Source: Anaeromonas sp052088025 (lineage in GTDB: Bacteria; Bacillota; Clostridia; Tissierellales; SIT17). Taken from it: a stretch of 64,000 bases of DNA. The stretch spans positions 6,457 through 70,456 of the forward strand of contig NZ_JBQCYD010000007.1 in NCBI RefSeq assembly GCF_052088025.1, read 5' to 3'. A model generated the notes under the pieces. It did not search any database and was not told the origin of the DNA. It was given only the letters and a program-made list of their open reading frames with translations. How positions within the stretch are numbered: the stretch's first letter is position 1; each line of letters begins with the position of its first letter. This document shows positions 8,914 through 18,173 of this stretch, in pieces. The position numbers were made by a program, and so were the translations under genes.

Positions 8914-10722
8914 TTATTTACCTTCTATTTCTATTGTTAATTTTTCTATTTGATCAATTACTTGACCTATATAATCTATAGTATCATTTAAAGCTTTGTC
9001 TGTAGTGATATCAACCCCTGCCATCTTTGCAAGTTCTACTGGGGTCTTGGTTCCTCCTGCTTTTAAAACATTTAACCAATCTTCTACTGCTTTTTCATCT
9101 TCATTTAATATTCTTTTGCTTACTTCAGTTGCTACTGTGAGTCCTGCACTATAAGTATATGAATAAAGACCCATATAATAGTGTGGTTGCCTCATCCATG
9201 TAAGTTCTGCACCCTCATTTATAGTTACATCTTGACCCCAGAATTTTTCCAGGGTATTTCTTTTTATCTCACTTAATTTTTCTGAATAAACACTTTCTCC
9301 CCTATCAATAATATTATATACTTCCCTTTGATAATGAGCTTCTAATAAATGTGTTACAAAATTATGAAAGTAAGTATTAGTAATCATTGAAGATAGTACC
9401 CATCTTTTAAATCTAGGATCATTTTCTTTCTTTACTAAGTAATTACTTAAAAGCATTTCATTTATTGTAGATGGTGCTTCAATGAAATAAAGTGATGGAG
9501 ATTCATTTAAAATATTATTGTTTTCTTGTGATAGTAAAAAATGACCCCCATGGCCTAATTCATGTACTAATGTAAACACTTCACTCATAAGTCCATTCCA
9601 AGTAAGTAATATATATGGATGAGTCCCATATGGAGTAGCACAAAATCCTCCTGTAGATTTACCTTTATTTTGAGCAAAATCCACCCATCTTTCATCATAT
9701 GATTTCATAAGCATATTCAAATAATCATCACCCATTACTGAAAGTGCACCTTTTATATACTTTTTGGATTCTTCTATAGTAACTTGTGGATCATAATCAG
9801 GATCTAGTGAAACTTTTAAATCAGCAAATGTCATATCTTCTAAGTTATATGCTTTCTTTATTAATCTTGCATATTTTCTCATATGGGGAGCTAATTTTTC
9901 CATTATTACATCAATCTGTCTATTATAAAGTTCTTTATCTACCTTTTGATCAAAGAGCAAATAATCAAAAATCGAGTCAAAACCTCTCATATTACTCATG
10001 ATTTTTTCCTTTTGAATTTGGGTTTGATATGCACTTGCAATAGTGTTTTTATAATCAGATATTTTCTTTGAAAATTGATCAAATGCTTCTCTTCTTAGTT
10101 TTGTATTCTTATGAGCTTGATATGCATTTTCATATAATGAAAAACTTAGAGGATAAGTTTGATTATCTACTTTAAAGTCAGGAAAATCCATATCAGCAAG
10201 TTTTGCTTGATTATAAATATTTTCAGGTGATTCAAGAATTGGAGAAATGCTTGCAAATGCTTTTTCTACTTCTTCATTTAATGTATGGGGTTTACTTCTT
10301 ATTATATCTTCTAAATAAATCTTATAAGCATCTGTATTTTGTTTTGCCTTATCTAATATTTTTTCATCTGTTAGTTTAAGCTCAGAGTCTATGAAGGTCA
10401 GCTTGCTTAAAACTTCTGATATTATACTGTTATTTTTGTTATATATGCTTTGAAGTTCAGAATCTGTTTGATCTACTGAAAGAGCAAGATATGCATAATT
10501 ACTTGTAAGCACTATATTTTCATATATATTTTCATAATCTTTAAGACAATTTAATATTGTAGTTTCATCATTTAATTTACCCTTATACTTTTCTTTTATT
10601 TGATTTGAACACTCAACTACATCTTCAAGTGATTTTTCATATTCCTCTTTTGATTTAAATATATGAGATAAATCCCAAGTTAATGATTTATCTACTTCAG
10701 ACCTCAATTTTAGTTTACTCAT
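8914..10722 (-). CDS. pepF: oligoendopeptidase F
   Basis: Cytosolic zinc metallopeptidase of family M3 that cuts short oligopeptides. The product has 602 residues, the normal size for PepF. The catalytic HELGH motif (zinc ligands His387 and His391, catalytic Glu388) lies in the C-terminal half. I use the ATG at 10722, which has AGAGGGATG upstream; the in-frame ATG at 10755 has no good site. In an amino-acid fermenter it would feed peptide-derived amino acids into metabolism. Single-gene unit. Confidence 0.95.
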   Translation of the reverse strand: MSKLKLRSEVDKSLTWDLSHIFKSKEEYEKSLEDVVECSNQIKEKYKGKLNDETTILNCLKDYENIYENIVLTSNYAYLALSVDQTDSELQSIYNKNNSIISEVLSKLTFIDSELKLTDEKILDKAKQNTDAYKIYLEDIIRSKPHTLNEEVEKAFASISPILESPENIYNQAKLADMDFPDFKVDNQTYPLSFSLYENAYQAHKNTKLRREAFDQFSKKISDYKNTIASAYQTQIQKEKIMSNMRGFDSIFDYLLFDQKVDKELYNRQIDVIMEKLAPHMRKYARLIKKAYNLEDMTFADLKVSLDPDYDPQVTIEESKKYIKGALSVMGDDYLNMLMKSYDERWVDFAQNKGKSTGGFCATPYGTHPYILLTWNGLMSEVFTLVHELGHGGHFLLSQENNNILNESPSLYFIEAPSTINEMLLSNYLVKKENDPRFKRWVLSSMITNTYFHNFVTHLLEAHYQREVYNIIDRGESVYSEKLSEIKRNTLEKFWGQDVTINEGAELTWMRQPHYYMGLYSYTYSAGLTVATEVSKRILNEDEKAVEDWLNVLKAGGTKTPVELAKMAGVDITTDKALNDTIDYIGQVIDQIEKLTIEIEGK

Positions 10723-10840
10723 TTCATCCCTCTTTCTATATTTTATGTAATTCATTAGTAATATTATATCATAATTATTAGAAGTTTAAGAATATTTAAT
10801 TCTCTTAATATCGATATTTTTCTATATGCAAGAATAAAAT

Positions 10841-10867
10841 ATGGCTACCTATATTATAGATAGCCAT
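10841..10867 (-). terminator. intrinsic terminator of galT
   Basis: Twelve-base arms with one wobble pair around a short loop, 5 bases past the galT stop. The T tract on the minus strand is interrupted, so it is weaker than its neighbours. Confidence 0.65.
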
Positions 10868-10871
10868 AAAG

Positions 10872-12416
10872 TTAATTTTTTATTTCAAAATTATTATATT
10901 CCATGAACTTTACAAAAGCTTTTTTGCCATCTTCATTTCTTTTATATACTCCTGCATCTTTTAATACATCTAAAAACTTAAACCCTACTTCTTTTTCTAA
11001 AATTTTTCTGATTTCTTTTTTATCTTTAATTGAAGAATATTTTTCTATTAATTCTTCAATCCATTCTTTATGTTTATATAGTTGATCTTTTTCTTTTATA
11101 TCATTTATCAGACTATTATCTAATATAATATCTTCTATTTTTTCAAGCTCATCTTCAAGTCTTCCTGGAAGCACAGCTAGGCCCATTACTTCAATAAGTC
11201 CTATATTTTCTTTTTTTATATGATGTAATCTATTATGTGGATGGAATATTCCATGTGGATATTTTTCATTTGTCCTATTATTTCTTAATACTAAATCTAA
11301 TTCATATTGATTTTTTTCATTTTTTCTTGCTATAGGAGTTATAGTATTATGCATTATATCACCTGTAGAAGAAAGTATATCTACATCTTCATCACTATAT
11401 TTTCTCCAATTACTCAATATTTTATTTGCTAGTTCTACTAGTGAATCTTTATTATGTCCAGATAATCTAATAACTGACATTGGCCATTTTACTATACCAA
11501 TATTAATTTCTTTATTTTCTGGTGAAATAAAGTCTAATTCCACTTGAGCTTTTGCCATAGCAAATTCATGATTTCCGCCTTGAAAATGCTCATGACTGAG
11601 TATTGATCCACCAACTATTGGTAAATCAGCATTTGAACCTATAAAATAATGTGGAACTTGATTTGTAAAATCTAATAATCTTTTAAATGTATCTTTTGAA
11701 ATAGTCATAGCTTCATGTGTTTCCTTAAAGACTATACTGTGCTCATTGTAATAAACATATGGAGAGTACTGCATATACCAATTCTCCTTATTTAAGTTTA
11801 TAGGAATAACCCTATGATTCTGCCTTGCAGGGTGATTTATCCCTCCAGCATAGCCTACATTTTCTAAACACAATAAACATTTGGGATAACTTTTTTTAGC
11901 TTCTAATTTTGCAAGTGCTATATCCTTTGGGTCCTTTTCTGGTTTAGATAAATTAATGGTGATTTCTAAGTCTCCATATTCTGTATTACTTTTCCAATAA
12001 AGATTCTTCTCTATTCTATCCATTCTTATGTAGTTGGATGCCTTTGACAATTCATAATAATAATCTGTTGCAGCTTTTATATTTTGATTTTTTGCAAGGT
12101 TCCAAAATTTATTTGAAATATTAGATTGTCTTGGCATCAAAATACCCATTATCTTTGCATCTAATAAATCCCTTTGGCTTGTAGTATTTCTTTCTATTAT
12201 CCCTTTTTCATATGCATGATCTAATATGTTTTCTAATATGCTTACAGGGCTATGTAAATTCTCCATTTTAATCTCATATTTATATGGTTCTTTTATATTT
12301 AATAAATCCATTAAAGCATTTCTTAGTTGCACCCTATCTAGTTCTTCAAACATACCTTTTTCATATGCAAAATTTAATAATCTTTCTATCTCATATGATA
12401 TATCTTTATTATGCAC
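10872..12416 (-). CDS. galT: UDP-glucose--hexose-1-phosphate uridylyltransferase, class II
   Basis: Second enzyme of the Leloir pathway: it exchanges UMP between UDP-glucose and galactose-1-phosphate. The 514-residue length and motifs HPARQNHRVIPI and SHEHFQGG identify the long Gram-positive type (GalT family 2). The GTG at 12416 is preceded by GGAGGAG at good spacing; an in-frame TTG at 12431 overlaps that site and is unlikely. No galK or galE lies nearby in this window, so its physiological substrate here is open. Confidence 0.94.
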   Translation of the reverse strand: MHNKDISYEIERLLNFAYEKGMFEELDRVQLRNALMDLLNIKEPYKYEIKMENLHSPVSILENILDHAYEKGIIERNTTSQRDLLDAKIMGILMPRQSNISNKFWNLAKNQNIKAATDYYYELSKASNYIRMDRIEKNLYWKSNTEYGDLEITINLSKPEKDPKDIALAKLEAKKSYPKCLLCLENVGYAGGINHPARQNHRVIPINLNKENWYMQYSPYVYYNEHSIVFKETHEAMTISKDTFKRLLDFTNQVPHYFIGSNADLPIVGGSILSHEHFQGGNHEFAMAKAQVELDFISPENKEINIGIVKWPMSVIRLSGHNKDSLVELANKILSNWRKYSDEDVDILSSTGDIMHNTITPIARKNEKNQYELDLVLRNNRTNEKYPHGIFHPHNRLHHIKKENIGLIEVMGLAVLPGRLEDELEKIEDIILDNSLINDIKEKDQLYKHKEWIEELIEKYSSIKDKKEIRKILEKEVGFKFLDVLKDAGVYKRNEDGKKAFVKFMEYNNFEIKN

Positions 12417-12487
12417 AAAACTCTCCTCCAATTTTATGTTTTTTATAGAATTCTACTAACTATTAAAGTATTTAAGATACCTATGAA

Positions 12488-13423
12488 CTATATGTTTATA
12501 GCAAATATAACAAACATTATAACACATACTATTGTATGAATAACCACTACATTATTGGCTATTTCACTGTATTCTCTTCCTGCATACTTATCTACAAATA
12601 AAGAAAGTGAAAGAGGGGGTGGTAATATTAAGAATGTGAAATAAGCATAATCAAGTAGTGGATCATTACTTATGATTTTATTGATTATAAATATTTTAAA
12701 TATATATCCTATGACCAGTATAGTTGTAATTCTTATAGCAAATAATTTCATACTTTGTTTTAGATATATTTTATTTAGCTTAAGTCCAAATCCTATAATA
12801 ATAAGTATGATAGGTGTAGCGATATTTGATAAATAATTTAATGTAATATCTATACCCATAAACAAAGTGTTTTCAAAAAATATTTTATCTAATCCTAAAA
12901 TATTTAAAAGTAATCCTAAAATAATTGAAATTATAAGTGGAGAGCTTATAAAGCCTTTAACTGTATCCCTAGAAAATTTTTCATTACTAAATTTCATTTT
13001 AAGTAAGGTATAGAAAACAAACCATACAAAAAACTCATGAGCTACTCCAAATATGGATATTTTCTCTAAATTCTCTATGCCAAATACAGAGGCAAATAAA
13101 GGTATACCTAAAAGTCCAAATGTAAATGAAGTGGTTACAAAGGGTATTAAGGGATGGGATATAGCTTTAATTTTGTTTATTAAAATACCTGCTCTATATA
13201 ATATAATTAATAATACAAAGGTCACTATCATTACTAAAAAATATTCTTTTTTAAGAGTCATATCTCTAAATGTAATAAACAATAAGGCAGGCAGGGCAAT
13301 ATTAATAACACCATCTTTTAATTCATTGATAGTTGCTTCTTTTACTAAATTTTTTTGTTTTATAATGTAGCCAAGGGCTATCAATAAAAATATTGGTATG
13401 ATTTTTGATATAATTTCTGACAT
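12488..13423 (-). CDS. AEC family (auxin efflux carrier-like) transporter
   Basis: A 311-residue membrane protein with about ten hydrophobic spans, matching the AEC/Mem_trans family: an N-terminal half ending near residue 150, a polar loop, and a C-terminal half containing PLIISIILGLLLNILGL. Bacterial members include malate and other organic acid carriers; substrate unknown. The start has AAAAGGAG upstream. It follows ridA on the same strand, but a terminator-like hairpin lies between them. Confidence 0.85.
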   Translation of the reverse strand: MSEIISKIIPIFLLIALGYIIKQKNLVKEATINELKDGVINIALPALLFITFRDMTLKKEYFLVMIVTFVLLIILYRAGILINKIKAISHPLIPFVTTSFTFGLLGIPLFASVFGIENLEKISIFGVAHEFFVWFVFYTLLKMKFSNEKFSRDTVKGFISSPLIISIILGLLLNILGLDKIFFENTLFMGIDITLNYLSNIATPIILIIIGFGLKLNKIYLKQSMKLFAIRITTILVIGYIFKIFIINKIISNDPLLDYAYFTFLILPPPLSLSLFVDKYAGREYSEIANNVVVIHTIVCVIMFVIFAINI

Positions 13424-13481
13424 ATTTTCTCCTTTTACTTGAATAATTAATATTATTATATACTAATTATTACTATATAAC

Positions 13482-13509
13482 AAAAAAACGAGCTAATTCA
13501 TACTCGTTT
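13482..13509 (-). terminator. intrinsic terminator of ridA
   Basis: Seven-base arms AAACGAG/CTCGTTT with a 10-base loop, followed on the minus strand by seven T. Short stem but good tail. Confidence 0.72.
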
Positions 13510-13546
13510 GCTTGTTTTTAAAACTTACATTCTATTTAACTATTCT

Positions 13547-13930
13547 TTATTTTAATTTAGCTATGGCTTCTATTTCAATCCTAGCATCTTTTGGTATCTT
13601 TGCTACTTGAACACATGATCTTGCTGGTGGCTCGTCATTAAAATATGTTCCATATACCTCATTTAATGCTTGAAAATCATTTAAATCTTTTACAAATATT
13701 GTGGTTTTAATGATATTTTCCATGCTGCTTCCTGCTTCTTCTAATACAGCCTTTAAATTGTCAAGTGCTTTTGCTGTACCTTCTTTAATATCTTCAATTA
13801 ATTCTCCGCTTTCAGCTTCCATTGGTAATTGTCCTGAAGTAAATACAAATTCACCTATCTTTATTGCTTGTGAATATGGTCCTAATGCTCCTGGTGCTTT
13901 TTTTGTTGATACTACTGTTCTTTCTTGCAA
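13547..13930 (-). CDS. ridA: RidA family reactive intermediate deaminase
   Basis: Hydrolyses reactive enamine/imine intermediates released by PLP enzymes such as serine and threonine dehydratases. The 127 residues match RidA from end to end: GPYSQAIKIGEFVFTSGQLP near residues 17-36 and the C-terminal RSCVQVAKIPKDARIEIEAIA, whose Arg binds the substrate carboxylate. The start is TTG with GGGAGAG at suitable spacing. A RidA fits a genome that deaminates serine and threonine. Confidence 0.95.
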   Translation of the reverse strand: MQERTVVSTKKAPGALGPYSQAIKIGEFVFTSGQLPMEAESGELIEDIKEGTAKALDNLKAVLEEAGSSMENIIKTTIFVKDLNDFQALNEVYGTYFNDEPPARSCVQVAKIPKDARIEIEAIAKLK

Positions 13931-13960
13931 AATAATCTCTCCCTTATTTTTCTTTTATTA

Positions 13961-13976
13961 TATGGTCTTTACCATA
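13961..13976. promoter_or_regulatory. small inverted repeat upstream of ridA
   Basis: TATGGT-CTTT-ACCATA, a perfect 6-base inverted repeat about 30 bases upstream of the ridA start. It could be an operator or a leader hairpin; nothing in the sequence decides. Confidence 0.3.
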
Positions 13977-14079
13977 ATATTTTAAGTATGATTATATATA
14001 TATTATATATTACAATTTGTCTATAAACAAACTTTAATTATTTATTTTAATTTTATAAGGGTAAGTTTAATAAATATAG

Positions 14080-14796
14080 ATGAATACATTATTTAGCTCA
14101 ATTACTATTTTTATAGCTTCAATAGTACATGGTATAGCAGGTTTTGGGCTTGCACAAGTTGCAATGGGCATTATGCCACTTTTTAGAACTGCAGCTTCTG
14201 TTGCTGTGGTTAGTAATTTTAGAGTATGGTGGAGTGTAAAAGATTGGATTAAACCAGTTATAGGACTTATTGTAGGACTTCCTTTAGGTCTTTATGTGTT
14301 TAATCAACTTGATAAAGGACAGGTTAGAATTGCAATTGGTCTAGTACTTCTTCTTGCTGTAATACTTATTGTACTTGGAAAACAAACAAATGCACTTAAA
14401 AATTTATTTGAGGATAAAGATTATAGTGATGGATGGATACTACCACTGATAGCAGGATTTTCAGCTGGAGTCTTGGCAGGTGCTGTAGCAATTCCAGGAC
14501 CTCCTATGATCCTTTATGGAACCTTTATGGTAGCAACTAATAATTGGAATGGTAAAAAGATGAAAGCTACATTTACTGCTTTTTTTGGAACTGTAATGCT
14601 CTATAGGGTAGCTGTAATATCTTTTCAAGGAAAAATGAATTTAGGATTGTTCACAGAAGCATTAATAGCAATACCAGCAATGCTTCTTGGAGTTTATGTT
14701 GGAATAAAAATATTTGAAAAAATTCCACAAAAAATATTTAATTGGATTGTAATAGGAATGCTTACTATAAATGCATTCATACTTTTATTCACATAA
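14080..14796 (+). CDS. TSUP family transporter (TauE/SafE-like)
   Basis: A 238-residue membrane protein of about seven spans, with two related halves beginning GIAGFGLAQVAMG and AGVLAGAVAIPGPPMILYG, the glycine-rich signature of the TauE/SafE family, which exports sulfite, sulfoacetate or other small anions. An in-frame TAG directly precedes the ATG, so the start is fixed; the upstream site is weak (AAGGG about 15 bases away). It is slightly short for the family, mainly around residues 35-50. It is followed after 21 bases by a SoxB-like phosphoesterase, which favours a sulfur anion as substrate. Confidence 0.85.
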   Translation: MNTLFSSITIFIASIVHGIAGFGLAQVAMGIMPLFRTAASVAVVSNFRVWWSVKDWIKPVIGLIVGLPLGLYVFNQLDKGQVRIAIGLVLLLAVILIVLGKQTNALKNLFEDKDYSDGWILPLIAGFSAGVLAGAVAIPGPPMILYGTFMVATNNWNGKKMKATFTAFFGTVMLYRVAVISFQGKMNLGLFTEALIAIPAMLLGVYVGIKIFEKIPQKIFNWIVIGMLTINAFILLFT

Positions 14797-14817
14797 AATA
14801 TGAAAGGAGAATATAAA

Positions 14818-16269
14818 TTGTCAAATAAAAAAAAATTAACCATTATACAAATGAATGACACACATGGATACCTAGAAGAACACAATGAATATTTATGGGA
14901 TGGTAATAATGAAAAATATGTAAAGGTTGGGGGTTATCCTCGTATAGCTAGCTATATCAATGATATAAGAAAAGAAAATGATGAAAATGTTTTATTTTTA
15001 GATGGTGGTGATACATTTCATGGAACATATCCTTTGGTTCAATCAAAAGGTGAAGTTGCAATAGATCTTTTAAATGATTTGAAATTAGATGCCATGACAG
15101 CGCATTGGGAATTTGCATACGGACCAGAACAATTTAATAATTTAGTAGAAAAACTAAATTACCCTATGCTTGCTATTAACTGTTATAATGAAGAAAATGA
15201 CGAATTGGTTTTTCCTCCTTATATTACAAAGGAAATAAATGATTTGAAAATAGGTGTAATAGGAATAGCTGCTACTATTGTAGATAAGGTTATGCCAGAA
15301 CATTTTAGTGAAGGGATATATTTCACTATGGGAAATGAAGAATTACCTAGATATATAGATAAACTAAAAAACGAAGAAAATGTAGATTTAGTTGTAGTAT
15401 TATCCCATTTGGGCTATCCTCAAGAATTAAAGATAGCAAACAAGATAGATGGTATAGATGTACTTTTAAGTGCACACACTCACAATAGAATATATGAACC
15501 TGCTATAGTTAATGATACAATAATTATTCAATCAGGCTGCCATGGCTCGTTTTTAGGTAGACTTGATTTAGAAATTGAAAATAAAAGAATAATAAATTAT
15601 AATCATGAACTAAAATTACTAGATGAAAGTGTAGCAAAAGATGATACTATGAAGAAAAAGATAGATGAAATTATGGCTCCTGATAGAGATATGCTAAATG
15701 AAGTAAAGGGTAAAACCAAAACAGATTTAGCAAGAGATAAGGTATTAGAATCTACAATGGATAATTTTCTTCTTCAATCATTGATGCATGAGGTTCCAGA
15801 TGCTGTCATGGCTTTTTCAAATGGTTGGAGATATGGAGCTCCTATACCAAAGGGAGATATTACAATGAATGATATTTGGAATATCATACCTGTAAATCCT
15901 CCTGTATCTACTATTGATTTAACAGGAGAAGAACTTTGGAATATGATGGAAGAAAATTTAGAGAGAACTTTTGCAAAAGATCCATTTGAACAAATGGGTG
16001 GATATGTAAAGAGAAGCATGGGTATAAATGTTTATTTTAAAATTGAAAATCCATATGGTGAAAGAATACAAGAATTATTTGTTGCTGGAAAAGCTGTAGA
16101 TAAAAACAAGACTTATAAAACAGTCTATGTTACAAGCCAAGGTGTTCCTGCAAAATATGGAAGTAATAGAAAACATTTAGATATTCATGCAATAGATGCT
16201 ATATTAAACTATTTAGATGATAAAAAAGAAATCAAGGCTCCAATTACTGGTTCAATTGTAGCAATATAA
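14818..16269 (+). CDS. calcineurin-type metallophosphoesterase/5'-nucleotidase family, SoxB-like motif
   Basis: A two-domain protein of the 5'-nucleotidase superfamily: an N-terminal dimetal domain (QMNDTHG near residue 10, LDGGDTFHG near 60, SHLGYP, SAHTHN) and a C-terminal 5_nucleotid_C domain (about 280-470) with AFSNGWRYGAP. The usual GNHEFDYG motif reads AHWEFAYG here, so the metal-binding Asn is His and the catalytic His is Trp, as I recall for SoxB thiosulfohydrolases. There is no signal peptide, so it is cytosolic. The TTG at 14818 has AAAGGAG at correct spacing; the in-frame ATG at 14800 overlaps that site. Probably co-transcribed with the TSUP gene. Confidence 0.82.
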   Translation: MSNKKKLTIIQMNDTHGYLEEHNEYLWDGNNEKYVKVGGYPRIASYINDIRKENDENVLFLDGGDTFHGTYPLVQSKGEVAIDLLNDLKLDAMTAHWEFAYGPEQFNNLVEKLNYPMLAINCYNEENDELVFPPYITKEINDLKIGVIGIAATIVDKVMPEHFSEGIYFTMGNEELPRYIDKLKNEENVDLVVVLSHLGYPQELKIANKIDGIDVLLSAHTHNRIYEPAIVNDTIIIQSGCHGSFLGRLDLEIENKRIINYNHELKLLDESVAKDDTMKKKIDEIMAPDRDMLNEVKGKTKTDLARDKVLESTMDNFLLQSLMHEVPDAVMAFSNGWRYGAPIPKGDITMNDIWNIIPVNPPVSTIDLTGEELWNMMEENLERTFAKDPFEQMGGYVKRSMGINVYFKIENPYGERIQELFVAGKAVDKNKTYKTVYVTSQGVPAKYGSNRKHLDIHAIDAILNYLDDKKEIKAPITGSIVAI

Positions 16270-16273
16270 ATTT

Positions 16274-16309
16274 AAAAAAGTTCCGAGACAAGAGTCTCGG
16301 AACTTTTTT
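16274..16309. terminator. bidirectional intrinsic terminator
   Basis: Sixteen-base perfect arms with GC-rich core (GTTCCGAGAC/GTCTCGGAAC), loop AAGA, A run on the left and T run on the right. It serves both the plus-strand phosphoesterase and the converging ABC gene. Confidence 0.95.
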
Positions 16310-18173
16310 AGCTTGCTTGGTCTTTTTTAAATTGACTATTATAAAGTTCTGCATAAAATCCTTCTTTTTCTAATAATTCATCATGACTACCTTGTTCTAC
16401 TATATCTCCGTGATTCATAACTAAAATCAAATCAGCATCACGTATAGTTGATAGTCTATGAGCTATGATGAAACTCGTTCTATTTTTCATTAAATTATCC
16501 ATAGCTCTTTGAATTTGAATTTCAGTACGAGTATCTACTGAAGATGTTGCTTCATCTAATATTAATATCCTTGGATCTTTAAGTATAGCTCTTGCAATAG
16601 TAATAAGTTGTTTTTGTCCTGAAGATACATTTGAAGCTTCTTCATTTAAAATCATATCATAACCATTTGGAAGATGATGAACAAAACTATCTACATGTGC
16701 TGCTTTTGCTGCAGCTATAACCTCTTCATCTGTTGCACTAAGTCTACCATATCTTATGTTTTCCATTATGCTTCCATTATAAAGCCAAGTATCTTGAAGT
16801 ACCATACCAAATTTTCTTCTTAAATCACTTCTTGTAAAATCCTTTATATCATATCCATCAATTAATATTTCTCCATCATTTATATCATAAAATCTCATAA
16901 GAAGTTTAACCATAGTAGTTTTACCTGCTCCTGTAGGACCTACCAATGCTACCTTTTGACCTGCTTTAATATCAGCTGAAAAATCATTTATTATAGTTTC
17001 ATCTTCATTATATCCAAAATTAACATGATCAAATGTAACTCTACCTTTGATTTCTTTGACTTTAACAGGATTACTAGTTTCTTTTATCTCTTCATCTTCT
17101 TCTAAAAATTCAAAAACTCGCTCTGCAGAAGCTGCTGTTTGCTGAAGTATATTAGATATATTTGCAACTTGTGAAATTGGTTGAGTAAATTGTCGCACAT
17201 ATTGAATAAAGGCTTGAATATCTCCAACTTCTATAGTTCTTTTAGCAGCCAGATATCCTCCTAATATGCTAACTACAACATAACCAATATTACCTACAAA
17301 ATTCATAAGTGGCATCATAATACTAGTTAAAAATTGAGATTTCCAAGCTGCTCCATATAGTTTGTTATTCCTTTTATTAAATTCATCTATACTTTTGCTT
17401 TCACCATTAAATGCCTTCATTACAAGGTGCCCGCCATACATTTCTTCTACATGGCCATTTACATTACCTAAATAATCTTGTTGTTCTTTAAAAAATCTTT
17501 GAGATCTTTTTACTATAGATATTATGAGAATTAAAGAAATAGGTATAGTAATGAGTGATGCTAAAGTCATCCTCCAGCTTATAGTAAGCATCATTATAAG
17601 AACACCTATTATAGTAGTAACTGATGTAATTATTTGAGTTAAACTTTGATTTAGTGTTTGACTAAGTGTATCAACATCATTTGTAACCCTTGATAATACT
17701 TCCCCCTTACTTGTAGTATCAAAATATTTAAGAGGAAGGAGATTTATTTTTTCTGATATATCTTTCCTAAGTTTATAACTCACTTTCATAGATACTCCAG
17801 CCATTATATAATTTTGAATATAGCGAAATACTGCACTAATCATATATAATCCTGCAAGAATTAAAAGAGTATTTCTAATAGAGTCAAAATCTATATTACC
17901 TGTTCCTGCTATCTTTTTCATTATTCCTTCAAAAATCTCTGTAGTAACGCTACCTAATACTTTAGGACCTATTATTAAAAATATAGTACTAGCTATAGCA
18001 AATAAAATTACAACTAATATTGAATTTTTATATACTGATAAGTAATCAATAAGTTTTTTCATAGTTCCTTTGAAGTCTTTAGCCTTTTCTACCCCTTTCA
18101 TCATTCCACGTGGTCCACCACCAGGGCCATGACCTCTAGGACTAGAATCTTTTTTTATCTTCTTATCTCTCAA
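16308..18173 (-). CDS. ABC exporter half-transporter, canonical-site partner
   Basis: Type IV half-transporter with an N-terminal six-span membrane domain (about residues 45-330) and a C-terminal ATPase domain. Walker A is GPTGAGKTT, Walker B ILILDEATS with the catalytic Glu, and the switch His is in IIAHRLST. Its signature is VSSGQ rather than VSGGQ. Its start overlaps the end of the 741-residue partner by 4 bases. The pair resembles heterodimeric multidrug or lipid exporters (BmrCD, TM287/288 type) with one intact and one degenerate ATP site. MarR-controlled operon. The N-terminus is Gly/Pro-rich. Confidence 0.92.
   Translation of the reverse strand: MRDKKIKKDSSPRGHGPGGGPRGMMKGVEKAKDFKGTMKKLIDYLSVYKNSILVVILFAIASTIFLIIGPKVLGSVTTEIFEGIMKKIAGTGNIDFDSIRNTLLILAGLYMISAVFRYIQNYIMAGVSMKVSYKLRKDISEKINLLPLKYFDTTSKGEVLSRVTNDVDTLSQTLNQSLTQIITSVTTIIGVLIMMLTISWRMTLASLITIPISLILIISIVKRSQRFFKEQQDYLGNVNGHVEEMYGGHLVMKAFNGESKSIDEFNKRNNKLYGAAWKSQFLTSIMMPLMNFVGNIGYVVVSILGGYLAAKRTIEVGDIQAFIQYVRQFTQPISQVANISNILQQTAASAERVFEFLEEDEEIKETSNPVKVKEIKGRVTFDHVNFGYNEDETIINDFSADIKAGQKVALVGPTGAGKTTMVKLLMRFYDINDGEILIDGYDIKDFTRSDLRRKFGMVLQDTWLYNGSIMENIRYGRLSATDEEVIAAAKAAHVDSFVHHLPNGYDMILNEEASNVSSGQKQLITIARAILKDPRILILDEATSSVDTRTEIQIQRAMDNLMKNRTSFIIAHRLSTIRDADLILVMNHGDIVEQGSHDELLEKEGFYAELYNSQFKKDQAS

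Noticed and set aside
14080..14796. In-frame deletions in the TSUP gene
   Set aside because: The protein seems a few residues short near 35-50, but the frame is intact and I cannot confirm missing segments without an alignment.
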